From NCBI GenBank assembly GCA_963966765.1, contig CAXAAR010000063.1, forward strand, positions 1-13,983: a stretch of DNA of 13,983 bases, written 5' to 3'. The notes under the pieces were generated by a model. That model saw nothing but the letters and a program-made list of their open reading frames with translations. It searched no databases and was not told the DNA's origin. Source of the DNA: Aequoribacter sp003520285 (GTDB taxonomy: Bacteria; Pseudomonadota; Gammaproteobacteria; Pseudomonadales; Halieaceae). Position 1 is the first letter of the stretch. Every line of letters begins with the position of its first letter. Position numbers and translations under genes: made by a program. Shown piece after piece: positions 13,571 to 13,983 of the stretch.

Positions 13571-13983
13571 GCACTCACGATTATCGATTCCTGCAAGCTG
13601 CGCCAGTCATTCCAGTGCTGGTCATTCATGACTTGGCAACTGCAGTGCCCATGGCACACGCGCTGGTTGAGGGCGGCTTACCCGTACTCGAAGTCACACT
13701 GAGAACACCCTGTGCGCTGGAGGCAATTGCAGCGATAGCGCGCGAGGTACCAGCAGCGATTGTTGGCGCGGGCACCGTTTGTAACGCCGATCAGCTGTCC
13801 ATGAGCCAAGCTCATGGTGCTCAATTCATAGTTTCTCCGGGTTCGAGCCAAGCGCTTTTTCAAGCAGCACACGCCGCCCAACTACCCCTATTACCGGGCG
13901 TTTGCACTGCCTCTGAGATGATTCAAGCAATGGATGCTGGCTTTAATATTTTGAAGTTTTTCCCCGCTGAAATAAACGGTGGT
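13567..13983 (+). CDS. eda: KDPG/KHG aldolase, 3' end cut by window edge
   Basis: Splits KDPG to pyruvate and glyceraldehyde 3-phosphate, the second Entner-Doudoroff step; homologues also cleave 4-hydroxy-2-oxoglutarate. The visible 139 residues of an expected 205-215 show the class I aldolase barrel: APVIPVLVIHD (12-22), LEVTLRT (41-47, with catalytic Glu42 and Arg46), GAGTV (67-71), FIVSPG (87-92), PGVCTASEM and the Schiff-base lysine Lys130 in ILKFFPAE. All active-site residues within the visible part are present. The ATG at 13567 shares ATGA with the glk stop; no separate strong Shine-Dalgarno is obvious, so reinitiation from glk is likely. The C-terminal third lies beyond the window. Confidence 0.96.
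   Translation, partial: MSTHDYRFLQAAPVIPVLVIHDLATAVPMAHALVEGGLPVLEVTLRTPCALEAIAAIAREVPAAIVGAGTVCNADQLSMSQAHGAQFIVSPGSSQALFQAAHAAQLPLLPGVCTASEMIQAMDAGFNILKFFPAEINGG

Overview
The window looks like chromosomal DNA of a Gram-negative gammaproteobacterium, probably a free-living, possibly marine one. The grounds are protein-level resemblance only: an E. coli-type YghU glutathione transferase, an E. coli-type (PF02685) glucokinase, an Entner-Doudoroff operon preceded by two HexR-like operators, a proteobacterial-style MoxR/BatABD cluster and an exported S1 sulfatase. Gene density is very high and many starts overlap the previous stop. No tRNA, rRNA, CRISPR array, transposase or integrase was seen.

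Region 1 (bases 1-8397, all minus strand) reads right to left. A secreted FGly-type sulfatase comes first, followed after 23 bp by a MoxR AAA+ ATPase, a DUF58 protein, a DUF4381 membrane protein, BatA (VWA), a BatB/BatC-type VWA-TPR fusion and BatD. After a 93-bp gap comes an HSL-type esterase that runs off the left edge. From moxR to batD every junction overlaps, which suggests one translationally coupled operon that may start at the sulfatase. MoxR plus VWA proteins are generally thought to act as chaperone or metal-insertion machines on envelope or metal-dependent clients. The sulfatase, a metalloenzyme that needs maturation, is therefore an attractive but unproven client.

Region 2 (8398-8576) is a divergent intergenic region with a candidate -10 box and a perfect 8-bp direct repeat in front of the sulfatase. 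It is followed rightward by yghU (8577-9416). yghU meets dinB (DNA polymerase IV, minus strand, 9413-10570) tail to tail, their stop codons sharing the palindrome TTAA. The dinB start codon is not obvious.

Region 3 (10571-13983) begins with a 169-bp divergent, AT-rich intergenic region carrying two TGTN-rich 15-bp sites that resemble HexR operators. It continues with edd, glk and eda on the plus strand, joined by two ATGA stop/start overlaps. Together these make the Entner-Doudoroff dehydratase, a glucokinase and KDPG/KHG aldolase; eda is cut by the right edge after its Schiff-base lysine. zwf and pgl are not in the visible part.
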